This document shows, piece by piece, positions 15,582 through 23,446 of a stretch of 26,210 nt of DNA; the first letter of the stretch is position 1, and every line of letters starts with the position of its first letter. A program made the position numbers and the translations under genes. Source of the DNA: JBOHWJ01 sp050736615. Lineage in GTDB: Bacteria > Desulfobacterota > Binatia > Binatales > Binataceae. The stretch is taken from the NCBI GenBank assembly GCA_050736615.1, contig JBOHWL010000151.1, forward strand, positions 1 to 26,210. Reading direction: 5' to 3'. Below the pieces are notes generated by a model that saw only the letters and a list, made by a program, of their open reading frames with translations, had not been told where the DNA came from and did no database searches.

Positions 15582-17048
15582 GTGAAAATCGCGATCGTTG
15601 CGGCCGAGATGGGGCCGTATGCAAAGGCGGGCGGTCTCGCCGATGTGATCGGCGCGCTGCCGCAAGCCTTCAAACGATGTGGCGCCGCGCCATCCGTAAT
15701 TTTGCCCGGCTACCGTGTCCTGCTCGAGCGACTGCATCCAGAACCAGTGCTGGAAAACCGGGAAATCCGTCTCGGCGATGCACACGAATCGTTCCGCGTA
15801 CTGCGGGCGAGCGGCAGCGGGGACGTGCCGCTCTATCTTATCGATCACCCGGGTTTTTTTGCTCGCGACGGGATTTATGGAGAAGGTGGCAAGGATTATC
15901 CGGATAATCTGCGCCGCTACATTTTCTTCGGCCGCGCGGCGGCGCTTGCGGCCGCCGAATTGATCCAGCCGGATCTCGTGCATGCGCATGATTGGCACGC
16001 GGCGGTCGCGCCGATCGTAATGCGGACCGATGCCAGCTTGCGGGAACGGTTCAGCCACACCAGCGCGGTCTTTACGATTCACAATCTGGCTTTCCAGGGT
16101 ATCTTTGATAGTGCGGATTTCCCCCTGCTCAATCTCGATTGGTCGTGGTATTCCGTCCAATGCCTTGAATTTTATGGACGCGTGAACCTGATGAAGGGAG
16201 CGCTCGTGCTATGCGACGGCGCCTCGACCGTAAGCCCCACCTATGCGCACGAAATCGCGAATGATCCGGACCTGGGTTTCGCGATGGACGGGGTGCTGCG
16301 CGCGAAAGGGGCGCGGTTCAAGGGCATTCTGAATGGCGCCGACTACGCGGAGTGGGATCCGGCCCATGATCAGTTCATCACGGCGCGATATACGCCCGCA
16401 CGGCGCGGCGGTAAAAAACTCTGCAACGGCGATTTGCGCGATTCCTTGAACCTGCCGCTGCGGCTCGACGCTCCCGTGATCGGCATGGTGACGCGCATGA
16501 CGCCGCAAAAGGGGGTTGATCTGGTGGCTGCCGCGCTGGAACGGCTCATGGCGCTGGACGTACAACTCGTGATGCTGGCCAGCGGCGATCCCGGGCTCGA
16601 GGCGATCTTCAATGACGCTCAGGCGCGCCATCCGGATAAGCTCAGGGTGGTGCTGAAGTTCGACAATGCGATGGCGCATCGGATCCAGGCCGGCAGCGAT
16701 ATGTTTCTGATGCCGTCGCGATTCGAGCCGTGCGGACTCACCCAAATGTACGCGCTCAAGTATGGCACCGCGCCGATTGTGCGCGCGACCGGCGGTTTGC
16801 GCGACACCGTAACCGAATTTGACCCGCTAGACGGCAATGGCTCCGGGTTCATGTTCGAAGACTACACTGCGGAGGCGATGCTGGCGGCGATCGAGCGGGC
16901 GTTCGCAATTTTCCGCACTCCGCCCGTCTGGCGGCGTCTCAGTGGCAATTGCTTCAAAGCTGATTTCTCGTGGGAACGGGCGGCGCGCGAATATCTGGAA
17001 TGGTTTCGCGAACTACATCTCGGCGCTGCCGCAGTCCTGCCACAGTGA
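15582..17048 (+). CDS. glgA: Glycogen synthase (ADP-glucose, GT5)
   Basis: A 488-residue retaining GT-B glycosyltransferase that adds glucose from ADP-glucose to growing alpha-1,4-glucan. The N-terminus MKIAIVAAEMGPYAKAGGLADV holds the K15-x-GGL ADP-glucose motif. The C-terminal domain has GMVTRMTPQKGVDL and the catalytic-type E382 in SRFEPCGLTQMYALKYGT, then ATGGLRDTV. Translation starts at GTG 15582; GGGAG (15566-15570) is the better-spaced ribosome site. The 273-nt upstream spacer (15309-15581) has no gene or obvious riboswitch, but probably carries its promoter. Confidence 0.96.
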   Translation: MKIAIVAAEMGPYAKAGGLADVIGALPQAFKRCGAAPSVILPGYRVLLERLHPEPVLENREIRLGDAHESFRVLRASGSGDVPLYLIDHPGFFARDGIYGEGGKDYPDNLRRYIFFGRAAALAAAELIQPDLVHAHDWHAAVAPIVMRTDASLRERFSHTSAVFTIHNLAFQGIFDSADFPLLNLDWSWYSVQCLEFYGRVNLMKGALVLCDGASTVSPTYAHEIANDPDLGFAMDGVLRAKGARFKGILNGADYAEWDPAHDQFITARYTPARRGGKKLCNGDLRDSLNLPLRLDAPVIGMVTRMTPQKGVDLVAAALERLMALDVQLVMLASGDPGLEAIFNDAQARHPDKLRVVLKFDNAMAHRIQAGSDMFLMPSRFEPCGLTQMYALKYGTAPIVRATGGLRDTVTEFDPLDGNGSGFMFEDYTAEAMLAAIERAFAIFRTPPVWRRLSGNCFKADFSWERAAREYLEWFRELHLGAAAVLPQ

Positions 17049-17093
17049 CTGCGGAACTCATTTCGTTTCCTGACGCGAGCAAGAGGTGAAGTG

Positions 17094-17780
17094 GTGGCGG
17101 CGGAGCGCAGGTTGTTCATTTACGCCGACGGTTCGTGTCTTGGAAATCCGGGGCCCGGCGGATGGGGCGTGATCATCACCGAAGCCACCGGGGTGTCGGC
17201 CAGCTTCAGCGGTGGCGAGCCGCTGACCACCAATAATCGGATGGAGATAACGGCGGCGATCGAAGGGTTGCTCGCGATACCGCCGGGGCCGCCGCTCACG
17301 CTCCGCAGCGATAGCCTGTACCTGGTTAATACGATGCGGCTCGGATGGAAACGCCGGCAAAATCTCGACCTGTGGGAAAAACTCGATGCCGCCGTCGCCC
17401 CTCATCGTGTGAGTTTCGAATGGGTCGAAGGTCACGCGGGCCATCCTCTCAACGAGCAGGCCGATCAGCTTGCCCGCGCGGCCGCGGCCAAGGTGGCGCG
17501 GTTGGGCAAGCCGATTCGCCTGAAGGGCGATCAGCCGGAGCGTGAGCTCTCCTTGTTTGCACCATCACGCTTGACCCGTTCGGAAAAGCCAGCGCAAGCA
17601 AACACCGACGTTGACAGCCGTCTCGATGATGAGCACGTAACGGCGAAGCTACGGCCGCTTCTTCGCGATAGCGAAGTGTTGGCACGATGTGCCGGATGCG
17701 GCCGGCCGTTCGTCGCGCGAGCGCCGTCGGAGCGCTTCTGTTCGTTGGCGGGATGTCAACTCAAATCCCGCCAAAGTTAA
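17094..17780 (+). CDS. rnhA: Ribonuclease HI with C-terminal Cys4 zinc-finger-like extension
   Basis: An endonuclease that cuts RNA in RNA-DNA hybrids (R-loops, Okazaki primers). All catalytic residues are present: D12 in YADGSCLGNPGPGGWG, E51 in NNRMEITAAIEGL, D73 in LRSDSLYL, H114 in WVEGHAGH and D124 in NEQADQLARAAA. The usual enzyme ends near residue 150. Here about 75 more residues follow: a linker, then C199-x2-C202-x13-C216-x4-C221 (CAGCGRP through FCSLAGC), a probable treble-clef/zinc-finger that may aid nucleic-acid binding. GTG 17094 is preferred over GTG 17091, because the ribosome site AGAGGTG (17082-17088) is better spaced to it. Confidence 0.93.
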   Translation: MAAERRLFIYADGSCLGNPGPGGWGVIITEATGVSASFSGGEPLTTNNRMEITAAIEGLLAIPPGPPLTLRSDSLYLVNTMRLGWKRRQNLDLWEKLDAAVAPHRVSFEWVEGHAGHPLNEQADQLARAAAAKVARLGKPIRLKGDQPERELSLFAPSRLTRSEKPAQANTDVDSRLDDEHVTAKLRPLLRDSEVLARCAGCGRPFVARAPSERFCSLAGCQLKSRQS

Positions 17781-17796
17781 CTGAGCCGTATCCCAT

Positions 17797-17851
17797 AGCG
17801 GTCGGGCGGATTGCAATCCTTCGGTGGCCGCGACCGCTGGATAAATCCGCC
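17797..17851. terminator. Interlocked inverted repeats between convergent genes
   Basis: Four 8-nt arms lie in order A-B-A'-B'. AGCGGTCG (17797-17804) pairs perfectly with CGACCGCT (17831-17838). GGCGGATT (17805-17812) pairs perfectly with AATCCGCC (17844-17851). A small palindrome, GGATTGCAATCC (17808-17819), overlaps arm B. The order allows either alternative hairpins or an H-type pseudoknot. The location, the 75-nt gap between the 3' ends of rnhA (plus) and the ICMT-like gene (minus), suggests a bidirectional transcription stop, but there is no U-tract. Confidence 0.45.
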
Positions 17852-17855
17852 AGCT

Positions 17856-18644
17856 TCACCAAAGACTCGGCACAATGCTGTCGGTCTCGCGCATGTAAGC
17901 CGCATAGTCGTCGCCAAATCGCGCAAGCATCTCGGCCTCCTCTTCTTTGATGCGATGATTGACGACGATAAGGCCGATAATCAGCGTCAGGATCAACGTT
18001 ATCGGTGCCGCATATTCGAACGGCCATGCGAGCAAAACCAGGAATTCGCCGGCATAGGTCGGATGGCGGATATAGCGGTAAAGACCACTGCGCACCAACC
18101 GCATTGGCTCGCCGGAAGGTGCCGAGGTGAAAAATCCAAGCTGGATGCGCGCTCCCAGGGCGAGCCACAACCCGGCCAATTCCAGCAGCAGCCCTAAGCC
18201 AGCCAGCCAGCGCGGTCCCTGCCCACCATACAGATAGGTGCGCTCCAGCGGCGCGGCAACGAATACCAGCAATACCGGCAATTCGCTCATGATCCGCTGT
18301 CTGAATCGCGCATTATCCATCCCGAGTGCGCGATCGTCGCGCACCACGAGATCAGCAAATCGAAAGGCCGCGTACGCGACCAGGTAGGCCGAAATGTATG
18401 GATGCTCGCCGAGATAATCCGCGATACCCAACCCGAGTGCGACCGCACCCAGCACCGCGAGCAAAAATACAAGTAATTCGGCTGAGCGCGGGCCGAGGTT
18501 TTTGCGGCTTGAAGGCAAGCGCAAAACGGGCGCATGCTCAGCCGGCTGACGGTCCTCGCCATTATAAGACGCGGCGGCGCCCGACTGGGGTCCGGCAAAA
18601 GCAGGAGCGCCGGTGTCCATATCAGCACTCTCGCTGGCGCGCAT
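17856..18644 (-). CDS. Isoprenylcysteine carboxyl methyltransferase (ICMT)-family membrane protein
   Basis: A 262-residue polytopic membrane methyltransferase-like protein. After a hydrophilic N-tail of about 50 residues, five hydrophobic segments follow. The C-terminal SAM-binding signature is clear: LVRSGLYRYIRHPTYAGEFL (R-H-P-x-Y-x-G), later NHRIKEEEAEMLARFGDDYAAY. Bacterial members of the ICMT/PEMT-like group methylate diverse, often unknown substrates, so no substrate is assigned; prenylated proteins are not expected in bacteria. I chose ATG 18642-18644; GTG one codon upstream and ATG at residue 9 are alternatives. The 3' end converges with rnhA. Confidence 0.82.
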   Translation of the reverse strand: MRASESADMDTGAPAFAGPQSGAAASYNGEDRQPAEHAPVLRLPSSRKNLGPRSAELLVFLLAVLGAVALGLGIADYLGEHPYISAYLVAYAAFRFADLVVRDDRALGMDNARFRQRIMSELPVLLVFVAAPLERTYLYGGQGPRWLAGLGLLLELAGLWLALGARIQLGFFTSAPSGEPMRLVRSGLYRYIRHPTYAGEFLVLLAWPFEYAAPITLILTLIIGLIVVNHRIKEEEAEMLARFGDDYAAYMRETDSIVPSLW

Positions 18645-18945
18645 CACATGGAAGACTCAAGTTGATCAAAGTCCAAAGCCGCCGATGCCAACTGAGACAA
18701 ACTAAAGCTCCCAGTAAAACCGCGATAGGTGAAATTGGATTATCACTGACTTGCAATGTCTTTTGGCCAGCTTTGACAAGGATTGGAATGCGCCTTGAAT
18801 TATCACGCTCAGCTTAGTTGCGTTATAGCCGAGAGCAAGCTTGCGTGGTTTCGTCGACTAAATCGCGCCACGCTGTGAGTGGTATTGCGTTCAGGCAAGA
18901 ACGAAACGGACCTTTTCACCGAACGGGGCTGAGTTCGCGCGAGGC
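18645..18945. other. Gene-free spacer upstream of the ICMT-like gene, downstream of trxB
   Basis: About 300 nt without a supportable gene; both flanking genes are on minus. The part 18650-18830 is visibly more AT-rich than its surroundings. A TTGACA-like word lies near 18774 on plus, but no good -10 follows it. The promoter of the ICMT-like gene should be in the left part. I found no RNA gene or repeat here. Confidence 0.4.
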
Positions 18946-19884
18946 TCAATGATGATTAGCTTCCAGCCATCGCTCGGCGTCAATGGCTGCCATGCATCCG
19001 GTGCCAGCGGCGGTAACCGCCTGACGGTATACCCGATCGGCAACATCGCCCGCCGCGAAGACACCATCGATATTCGTGTAGGTCGAACCGCAACGGACTT
19101 TCAGGTAGCCGAGCTCGTCCATGTCAAGCTGGCCGTGGAATACCGCGGTGTTGGGCTGATGTCCGATCGCCATAAAGACGGCGTCAGTGCGGAACTCGCT
19201 GCTGGCGCCAGTGACGGTATTGCGCAGCCGCACGCCTGAGACTCCGCTCTTGGGTTCGCCATGGATTTCTTCGATGGCCGAATCCCAAATGAAGGCGATT
19301 TTCGGATGCTTGAATGCACGCTCCTGCATGATTTTGGACGCGCGAAGTTGATTGCGGCGATGCACAATCGTGACTTTCGTGCAGAATCGCGTGAGAAAAA
19401 TCGCCTCTTCCATCGCCGTGTCGCCACCGCCAACCACCACCGTTTCCTTGTCCTTGAAGAAAGCGCCGTCGCAAGTCGCACAAGCGCTGACACCATAACC
19501 CATCAGGCGTTTTTCCGATTCAAGCCCAAGCAGCTTGGCCGATGCTCCGGTCGAGATGATGAGCGCCTGCGTGATGACGGTCTGGTCGTCCACAGCGAGT
19601 TGAAAAGGGCGTTTTCTCAATTCGCAGGCAGTGACCGCGCCAGTGATGACGCGTGTGCCAAATCGCTGCGCCTGGCGCCGGAAGACCTCCATCATCTCAG
19701 GCCCCTGAATACCTTTGTCGAAACCCGGATAGTTCTCGACCTCCGTGGTGATGGTAAGCTGGCCGCCGGGCTCATTGCCCTCTATCAGTAATGGATTGAG
19801 ATTGGCGCGCGCGGAGTAAAGCGCGGCCGTCAGGCCCGCCGGTCCTGAGCCGAGAATAACCAAGCGATTGACTTGCTCTGCCAT
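18946..19884 (-). CDS. trxB: Thioredoxin reductase
   Basis: A 312-residue FAD enzyme that reduces thioredoxin with NADPH. The FAD site is GSGPAG (12-17). The redox disulfide is C135-A-T-C138 (GVSACATCDGAF), at the usual position. The NADPH Rossmann motif is VVGGGDTAMEEA, followed by VHRRNQLRAS. The C-terminal FAD contact is VFAAGDVADRVYRQAVTAAGTG. Length and motif order are those of low-molecular-weight bacterial TrxB. AGGATCA just upstream of ATG 19884 is a fair ribosome site. The gene is divergent from moaC, with an 81-nt spacer between them. Confidence 0.97.
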   Translation of the reverse strand: MAEQVNRLVILGSGPAGLTAALYSARANLNPLLIEGNEPGGQLTITTEVENYPGFDKGIQGPEMMEVFRRQAQRFGTRVITGAVTACELRKRPFQLAVDDQTVITQALIISTGASAKLLGLESEKRLMGYGVSACATCDGAFFKDKETVVVGGGDTAMEEAIFLTRFCTKVTIVHRRNQLRASKIMQERAFKHPKIAFIWDSAIEEIHGEPKSGVSGVRLRNTVTGASSEFRTDAVFMAIGHQPNTAVFHGQLDMDELGYLKVRCGSTYTNIDGVFAAGDVADRVYRQAVTAAGTGCMAAIDAERWLEANHH

Positions 19885-19965
19885 TGATCCTGCCCAAGCG
19901 AAATTTCAGCCAATTCAATCAGCCGGTGCGTTCATTGTACACCCCACGCGGGGCAGCATAAGCTG

Positions 19966-20514
19966 ATGGTCAACTTCATGGCGGGCAAGAAGCGGCAGCT
20001 CACGAATGCGCGGCGTCCTGGTGCGCGTCTGACTCATCTCGACGAACGCGGACGGGCGCGCATGGTAGATGTCGGTGAAAAACCGATCACGCGGCGCGAA
20101 GCGGTGGCGCGCGGCGCGGTCCGTATGCGTTCCGAGACGTTGGCCGCGATCGTCAGCGGCCAGCTCAAGAAGGGCGAGGCGCTGGCGGTTGCGCGCCTGG
20201 CTGGAATCATGGCCGCCAAACGCACGCATGAGCTTATCCCGTTGTGCCATCAGCTTCCGCTCGAGGTGGTCGAAGTCGATTTTCGTCCCGACCACGCGTC
20301 TTCAAGCCTCGAGATTCAGGCGCGCGCCGCCACCCAAGCGCGAACCGGAGTCGAAATGGAAGCCTTGGTTGCCGCGAGCGCGGCGGCGCTGACGATTTAC
20401 GACATGGCCAAGGCGATTGACCGCGCGATGATCATCGACGTGATCCGGCTGGTGAAAAAGAGCGGCGGCCGCAGCGGAGACTTCATTCGTGCTGGCGAAA
20501 TTGAATGGCCGTGA
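19966..20514 (+). CDS. moaC: Cyclic pyranopterin monophosphate synthase
   Basis: This enzyme acts with MoaA to convert GTP through 3',8-cyclo-GTP to cyclic pyranopterin monophosphate, the first stage of molybdenum cofactor synthesis. The family motifs are all present: MVDVGEKPITRREAVARG, KRTHELIPLCHQLPL (85-99), and TGVEMEALVAASAAALTIYD leading to D146 and K149 in YDMAKAIDR. The C-terminus ends in the usual KSGGRSGDF. ATG 19966 or ATG 19978 could be the start; neither has a strong ribosome site. No other moa gene is in view. The stop overlaps the next gene by 10 nt. Confidence 0.96.
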   Translation: MVNFMAGKKRQLTNARRPGARLTHLDERGRARMVDVGEKPITRREAVARGAVRMRSETLAAIVSGQLKKGEALAVARLAGIMAAKRTHELIPLCHQLPLEVVEVDFRPDHASSSLEIQARAATQARTGVEMEALVAASAAALTIYDMAKAIDRAMIIDVIRLVKKSGGRSGDFIRAGEIEWP

Positions 20515-21689
20515 GTGATCGCGGCCGCATCGTGCTCAAGCGTGGGCGCGACAAACCCGTGCGTGGCGGCAATCCGTGGATCTTCTCTCAGGCGATTGAC
20601 CTAGTTGAACCGTCATCGCTGGAGCCCGGCGCGACGGTGGAGATTGCGGATGCGGCTGGCGCCGCTCTGGGGTACGGCCATTACAATCCCCAAACGACTA
20701 TCGCGGTGCGTATGCTCGCCAGCCGCGACGAGCCGGGTCCCGACCGCATCGTCGACTATCGGATTAGCCATGCGATGCGGCTGCGCGAGCGTATCATAGC
20801 GGGCGAAACCGACTGTTACCGGCTGGTCAACGGCGATGGCGACGGTTTCCCGGGAGTGGTCATCGATCGCTATGGTGATGCTTTCGTGGTGCAGTTATTG
20901 ACTGCGGGCGCCGATCGCATGCGAGACCGGATTGTTGCCGCGCTGGAAAAGCTGATGCATCCGCGCAGTGTAATCGAGCGCAGCCAGGGCGCCGTTCGCA
21001 AGCGGGAGGGACTCGAAGATCGCGCCGGCCTGCTCCATGGAGAGGACCTGAGCGAGGTGGTCGTCTTTGAAAACGGCATCCGTATTCAAGTTGACCTCGC
21101 GCACGGGCAGAAGACCGGCTACTTCCTCGATCAGCGCGACAGCCGCATGAGCGTGCGCCGGCTTGCCGCGACCTCAGTACTTGACGCGTATTGCTACGCG
21201 GGCGGTTTCACGCTGGCGGCTCTGGTGGGCGGCGCTACGCGCGTGGTCGCGATCGATACTTCGGCGCGCGCGCTTTCATGGGCGCGGCGGAATCTGACGC
21301 TCAACGCCTATGCGGACGCACCGGTCGAGTTCATCCATGGCGAGGCCGCGCATTACATGGCGCAATGCGCGCCCGAATTCAATCTGATCGTGCTCGATCC
21401 GCCACCGCTTGCGCGCAGTATCAAGGACGTGGCCCGCGCCGGCCATCTATACGTGGAATTGAACGCGCTCGCGATGCGCGCGCTGAGGCCGGGTGGGTAT
21501 CTGATGACCTTCAGTTGCTCGGCGCATTTCCGCGGCGAGGATTTCGTTCGGGCGGTGCGTATCGCGCAGGCGAAAAGCGGTCGCAATTTCCGCATGATTG
21601 CCCGCTTGGGCGCGGCCCCGGACCATCCCGTGTTGTTGGGGCATCCCGAAGGCGAATATCTCACGGGCGTGATGCTGGCGGACTTGTAG
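20505..21689 (+). CDS. rlmI: RlmI-type SAM-dependent 23S rRNA (cytosine-5) methyltransferase
   Basis: A 394-residue protein with the PUA-EEHEE-methyltransferase layout of the RlmI family. The N-terminal PUA-like part starts VLKRGRDKPVRGGNPWIFSQAI. The middle has RLVNGDGDGFPGVVIDRYGD. The Rossmann domain has SAM motif I, VLDAYCYAGGFTLAAL (D227), motif IV LDPPPLARS (D298), and the SCS motif in FSCSAHFRGEDF, whose cysteine is the likely catalytic residue for 5-methylcytosine formation. By homology the target would be the large-subunit rRNA; the exact base is inferred. It starts at ATG 20505, overlapping the end of moaC. Confidence 0.88.
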   Translation: MAVSDRGRIVLKRGRDKPVRGGNPWIFSQAIDLVEPSSLEPGATVEIADAAGAALGYGHYNPQTTIAVRMLASRDEPGPDRIVDYRISHAMRLRERIIAGETDCYRLVNGDGDGFPGVVIDRYGDAFVVQLLTAGADRMRDRIVAALEKLMHPRSVIERSQGAVRKREGLEDRAGLLHGEDLSEVVVFENGIRIQVDLAHGQKTGYFLDQRDSRMSVRRLAATSVLDAYCYAGGFTLAALVGGATRVVAIDTSARALSWARRNLTLNAYADAPVEFIHGEAAHYMAQCAPEFNLIVLDPPPLARSIKDVARAGHLYVELNALAMRALRPGGYLMTFSCSAHFRGEDFVRAVRIAQAKSGRNFRMIARLGAAPDHPVLLGHPEGEYLTGVMLADL

Positions 21690-21759
21690 CCGTACGATTG
21701 CCAGTTGGGTTTGAATCCATAACGATCCAATTGTAGCAGTGCATAAGGAGGCCGGTCCG

Positions 21760-22158
21760 ATGAAGCTCCTACGCCTCGATCATTTTGGTCTTGAAGTAAC
21801 GGAACTTGAACGCGCCGAGCGCTTTTATACGGAGGTGCTCGGACTGACGGTGGTGGCGCGGTTTGGCGACCAGGTGCTGCTCCAGTGCGGCGAGCAGAAC
21901 CTGGCTTTGTTCCAGGTGGCGCGCGCGCCGTTGGACGCGAGCGCACGTGTGCGCGCGATCACGCATCCCCTGGGCAAAGGCCATCATGCGTTTTGCGTGA
22001 GCGGCGCCGATTTCGCCATCGCCGCGCAACGGCTTAACGAGGCGGGCGTGGAAACCGCCAAGCCGATCGACTGGGGTGATCATGATTGCATGTATTTTCT
22101 CGATCCCGACGGCAATCTGCTCGAATTGATCAATTATCGAGAAGCTAAATCAGCCTGA
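21760..22158 (+). CDS. VOC (glyoxalase/bleomycin-resistance/dioxygenase) family protein
   Basis: A 132-residue protein with two beta-alpha-beta-beta-beta units of the vicinal-oxygen-chelate fold. The opening LRLDHFGLEVTELERAERFY has the first likely metal ligand (H8), a second His lies in GKGHHAFCV, and YFLDPDGNLLELINY has the late glutamate. Such proteins may be glyoxalases, dioxygenases, epimerases or resistance proteins; nothing here tells which. ATG 21760 is chosen because a perfect AAGGAGG (21745-21751) sits 8 nt upstream; an in-frame GTG at 21739 would swallow this ribosome site. The LLM oxidoreductase gene follows after 61 nt. Confidence 0.85.
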   Translation: MKLLRLDHFGLEVTELERAERFYTEVLGLTVVARFGDQVLLQCGEQNLALFQVARAPLDASARVRAITHPLGKGHHAFCVSGADFAIAAQRLNEAGVETAKPIDWGDHDCMYFLDPDGNLLELINYREAKSA

Positions 22159-22219
22159 TACGTCTCGCGCGGCGCGACCGCGCCCGGTTGAGCCGCTTAC
22201 GTCCGGCAAGGAGAGCGTA

Positions 22220-23278
22220 ATGAAATTCGGCCTGTTCTATCAGCTTCCCTGTGCTTCCGATCAATCGGAGCCGGCGCGTTATCAGGACACGATCGAGCAA
22301 ATAGTTCATGCCGATGAGCTCGGGTTCGATATCGCATGGCTCGCCGAGCTGCATTTCTTCCGTCAATTTTCGATCATGCCCGGTCCGCTTTATCTCGCAG
22401 TCGCGATTGCGCAGCGCACCCATAAAATCCGCTTTGGCACCGCCGTCACGCTGCTGCCATTCCATCATCCATTGCGCGCGGCGGAAGAGGCCGCCGTGGT
22501 GGATATTCTGACCGGCGGACGGCTCGATTACGGCGTCGGCCGAGGCACCATCGCGGTCCATTTCCAGGGCTACAATCTGCCGCGCGAGGAAAGCCGCCCA
22601 CGTTTCGAGGAGGCAGTCGAGATCATATTGAAGGCGTGGACGCTTGAGCGCTTTTCTCATGAAGGCAAGTATTTTTGCTTTCCGGAAATCGCCGTGGTGC
22701 CCAAGCCGCTGCAACGGCCCCATCCGCCGCTACGGATCGCCGCCAACAGTGGCGAAACCGCCGAATTTGCCGGACTGCACGGCTACGACGTGCTGGTTGC
22801 TTCGGCGATAAATCCAACGCCGCGCCTATACGAACATCTGCGCAAATACCGTGACGCGCTCGCGCGGGCGGGACACAAGGAAGGTGACGCGGCGGCGGCC
22901 TTTTTCGTTTATCCGGGTGCTGATCGCGCTCGCGTTCGCGTGCAATACGAGCCCTCGCTGATCCATTACTTCCATACTATTGGCGAGCAGGCCCGCCTGG
23001 GCGATCGCAGTCAATACGAAGGCTCATATCGTTATCTGAAAGAGGTGCGCGAGCGCGCGATGCGGATGACGTACGAGGAAGTCGAAAGCACGATGGCGGT
23101 GTTCGGACGGCCAGACGAATGTATCGCGCGAATTGAAGAGGTCCATCGCCATACAGGCATCGGCCAGCTCGTATGCTGGTTCAATCCAGGCGGCCTGATC
23201 CCGCATCGCGAGGTGATGGCGGCGATGGAATTGTTCGCGGCCAAAGTGATGCCGGCCGTGCGTTCATTGGGCGCATAA
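22220..23278 (+). CDS. LLM-class (luciferase-like) flavin-dependent oxidoreductase
   Basis: A 352-residue TIM-barrel flavin monooxygenase of the bacterial-luciferase group. The family signature is seen in MKFGLFYQLP, DELGFDIAWLAELHF, IRFGTAVTLLPFHHPLRAAEE, VVDILTGGRLDYGVGRG and PRFEEAVEIILKAW. These enzymes use reduced FMN or F420 and oxygen on varied substrates (alkanals, sulfonates, others); the sequence does not identify the substrate. AAGGAGAG lies just upstream of ATG 22220. Genes of this class are abundant in soil actinobacteria and uncultured deltaproteobacteria-like lineages. The neighbouring VOC gene could be a functional partner, but this is only proximity. Confidence 0.9.
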   Translation: MKFGLFYQLPCASDQSEPARYQDTIEQIVHADELGFDIAWLAELHFFRQFSIMPGPLYLAVAIAQRTHKIRFGTAVTLLPFHHPLRAAEEAAVVDILTGGRLDYGVGRGTIAVHFQGYNLPREESRPRFEEAVEIILKAWTLERFSHEGKYFCFPEIAVVPKPLQRPHPPLRIAANSGETAEFAGLHGYDVLVASAINPTPRLYEHLRKYRDALARAGHKEGDAAAAFFVYPGADRARVRVQYEPSLIHYFHTIGEQARLGDRSQYEGSYRYLKEVRERAMRMTYEEVESTMAVFGRPDECIARIEEVHRHTGIGQLVCWFNPGGLIPHREVMAAMELFAAKVMPAVRSLGA

Positions 23279-23285
23279 CGCAGCG

Positions 23286-23446
23286 ATGGCCGCCTTTCGC
23301 CAGTTTCCCCCAGTCCGGCCGCGCCCGCGGAGCTTGCAAAATTAGCCGATCAAATTGAGCTTGACGGGGGTGTCGTGATGGCCGCGTTTCAGGAGCCGGT
23401 GGGAAAGCATTGGCATCTGTTCGCGATGCTGCCGATTGGAATGGTC
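23286..23446 (+). pseudogene. Displaced 5' portion of the ParB-like gene (frameshifts)
   Basis: Upstream of the intact ParB-like frame, another frame reads APAELAKLADQIELDGGVVM and on through AAFQEPVGKHWHLFAMLPIGMV (23315-23446), the sort of N-terminus expected just before RPTPFQRDLSPAH. Joining the two needs one extra nucleotide at about 23444-23447. No start codon lies early in that frame, but ATG 23286 in a third frame gives MAAFRQFPP and joins if the run CCCCC (23307-23311) had one more C. So the gene probably began at 23286 and has two 1-nt deletions. These are either real lesions or sequencing/assembly errors, the first in a homopolymer. Confidence 0.6.

Noticed and set aside
18326..18817. 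163-codon plus-strand open frame across the trxB/ICMT spacer
   Set aside because: Most of it is antisense to the ICMT-like gene; it is Arg/Pro-rich and has no motif.
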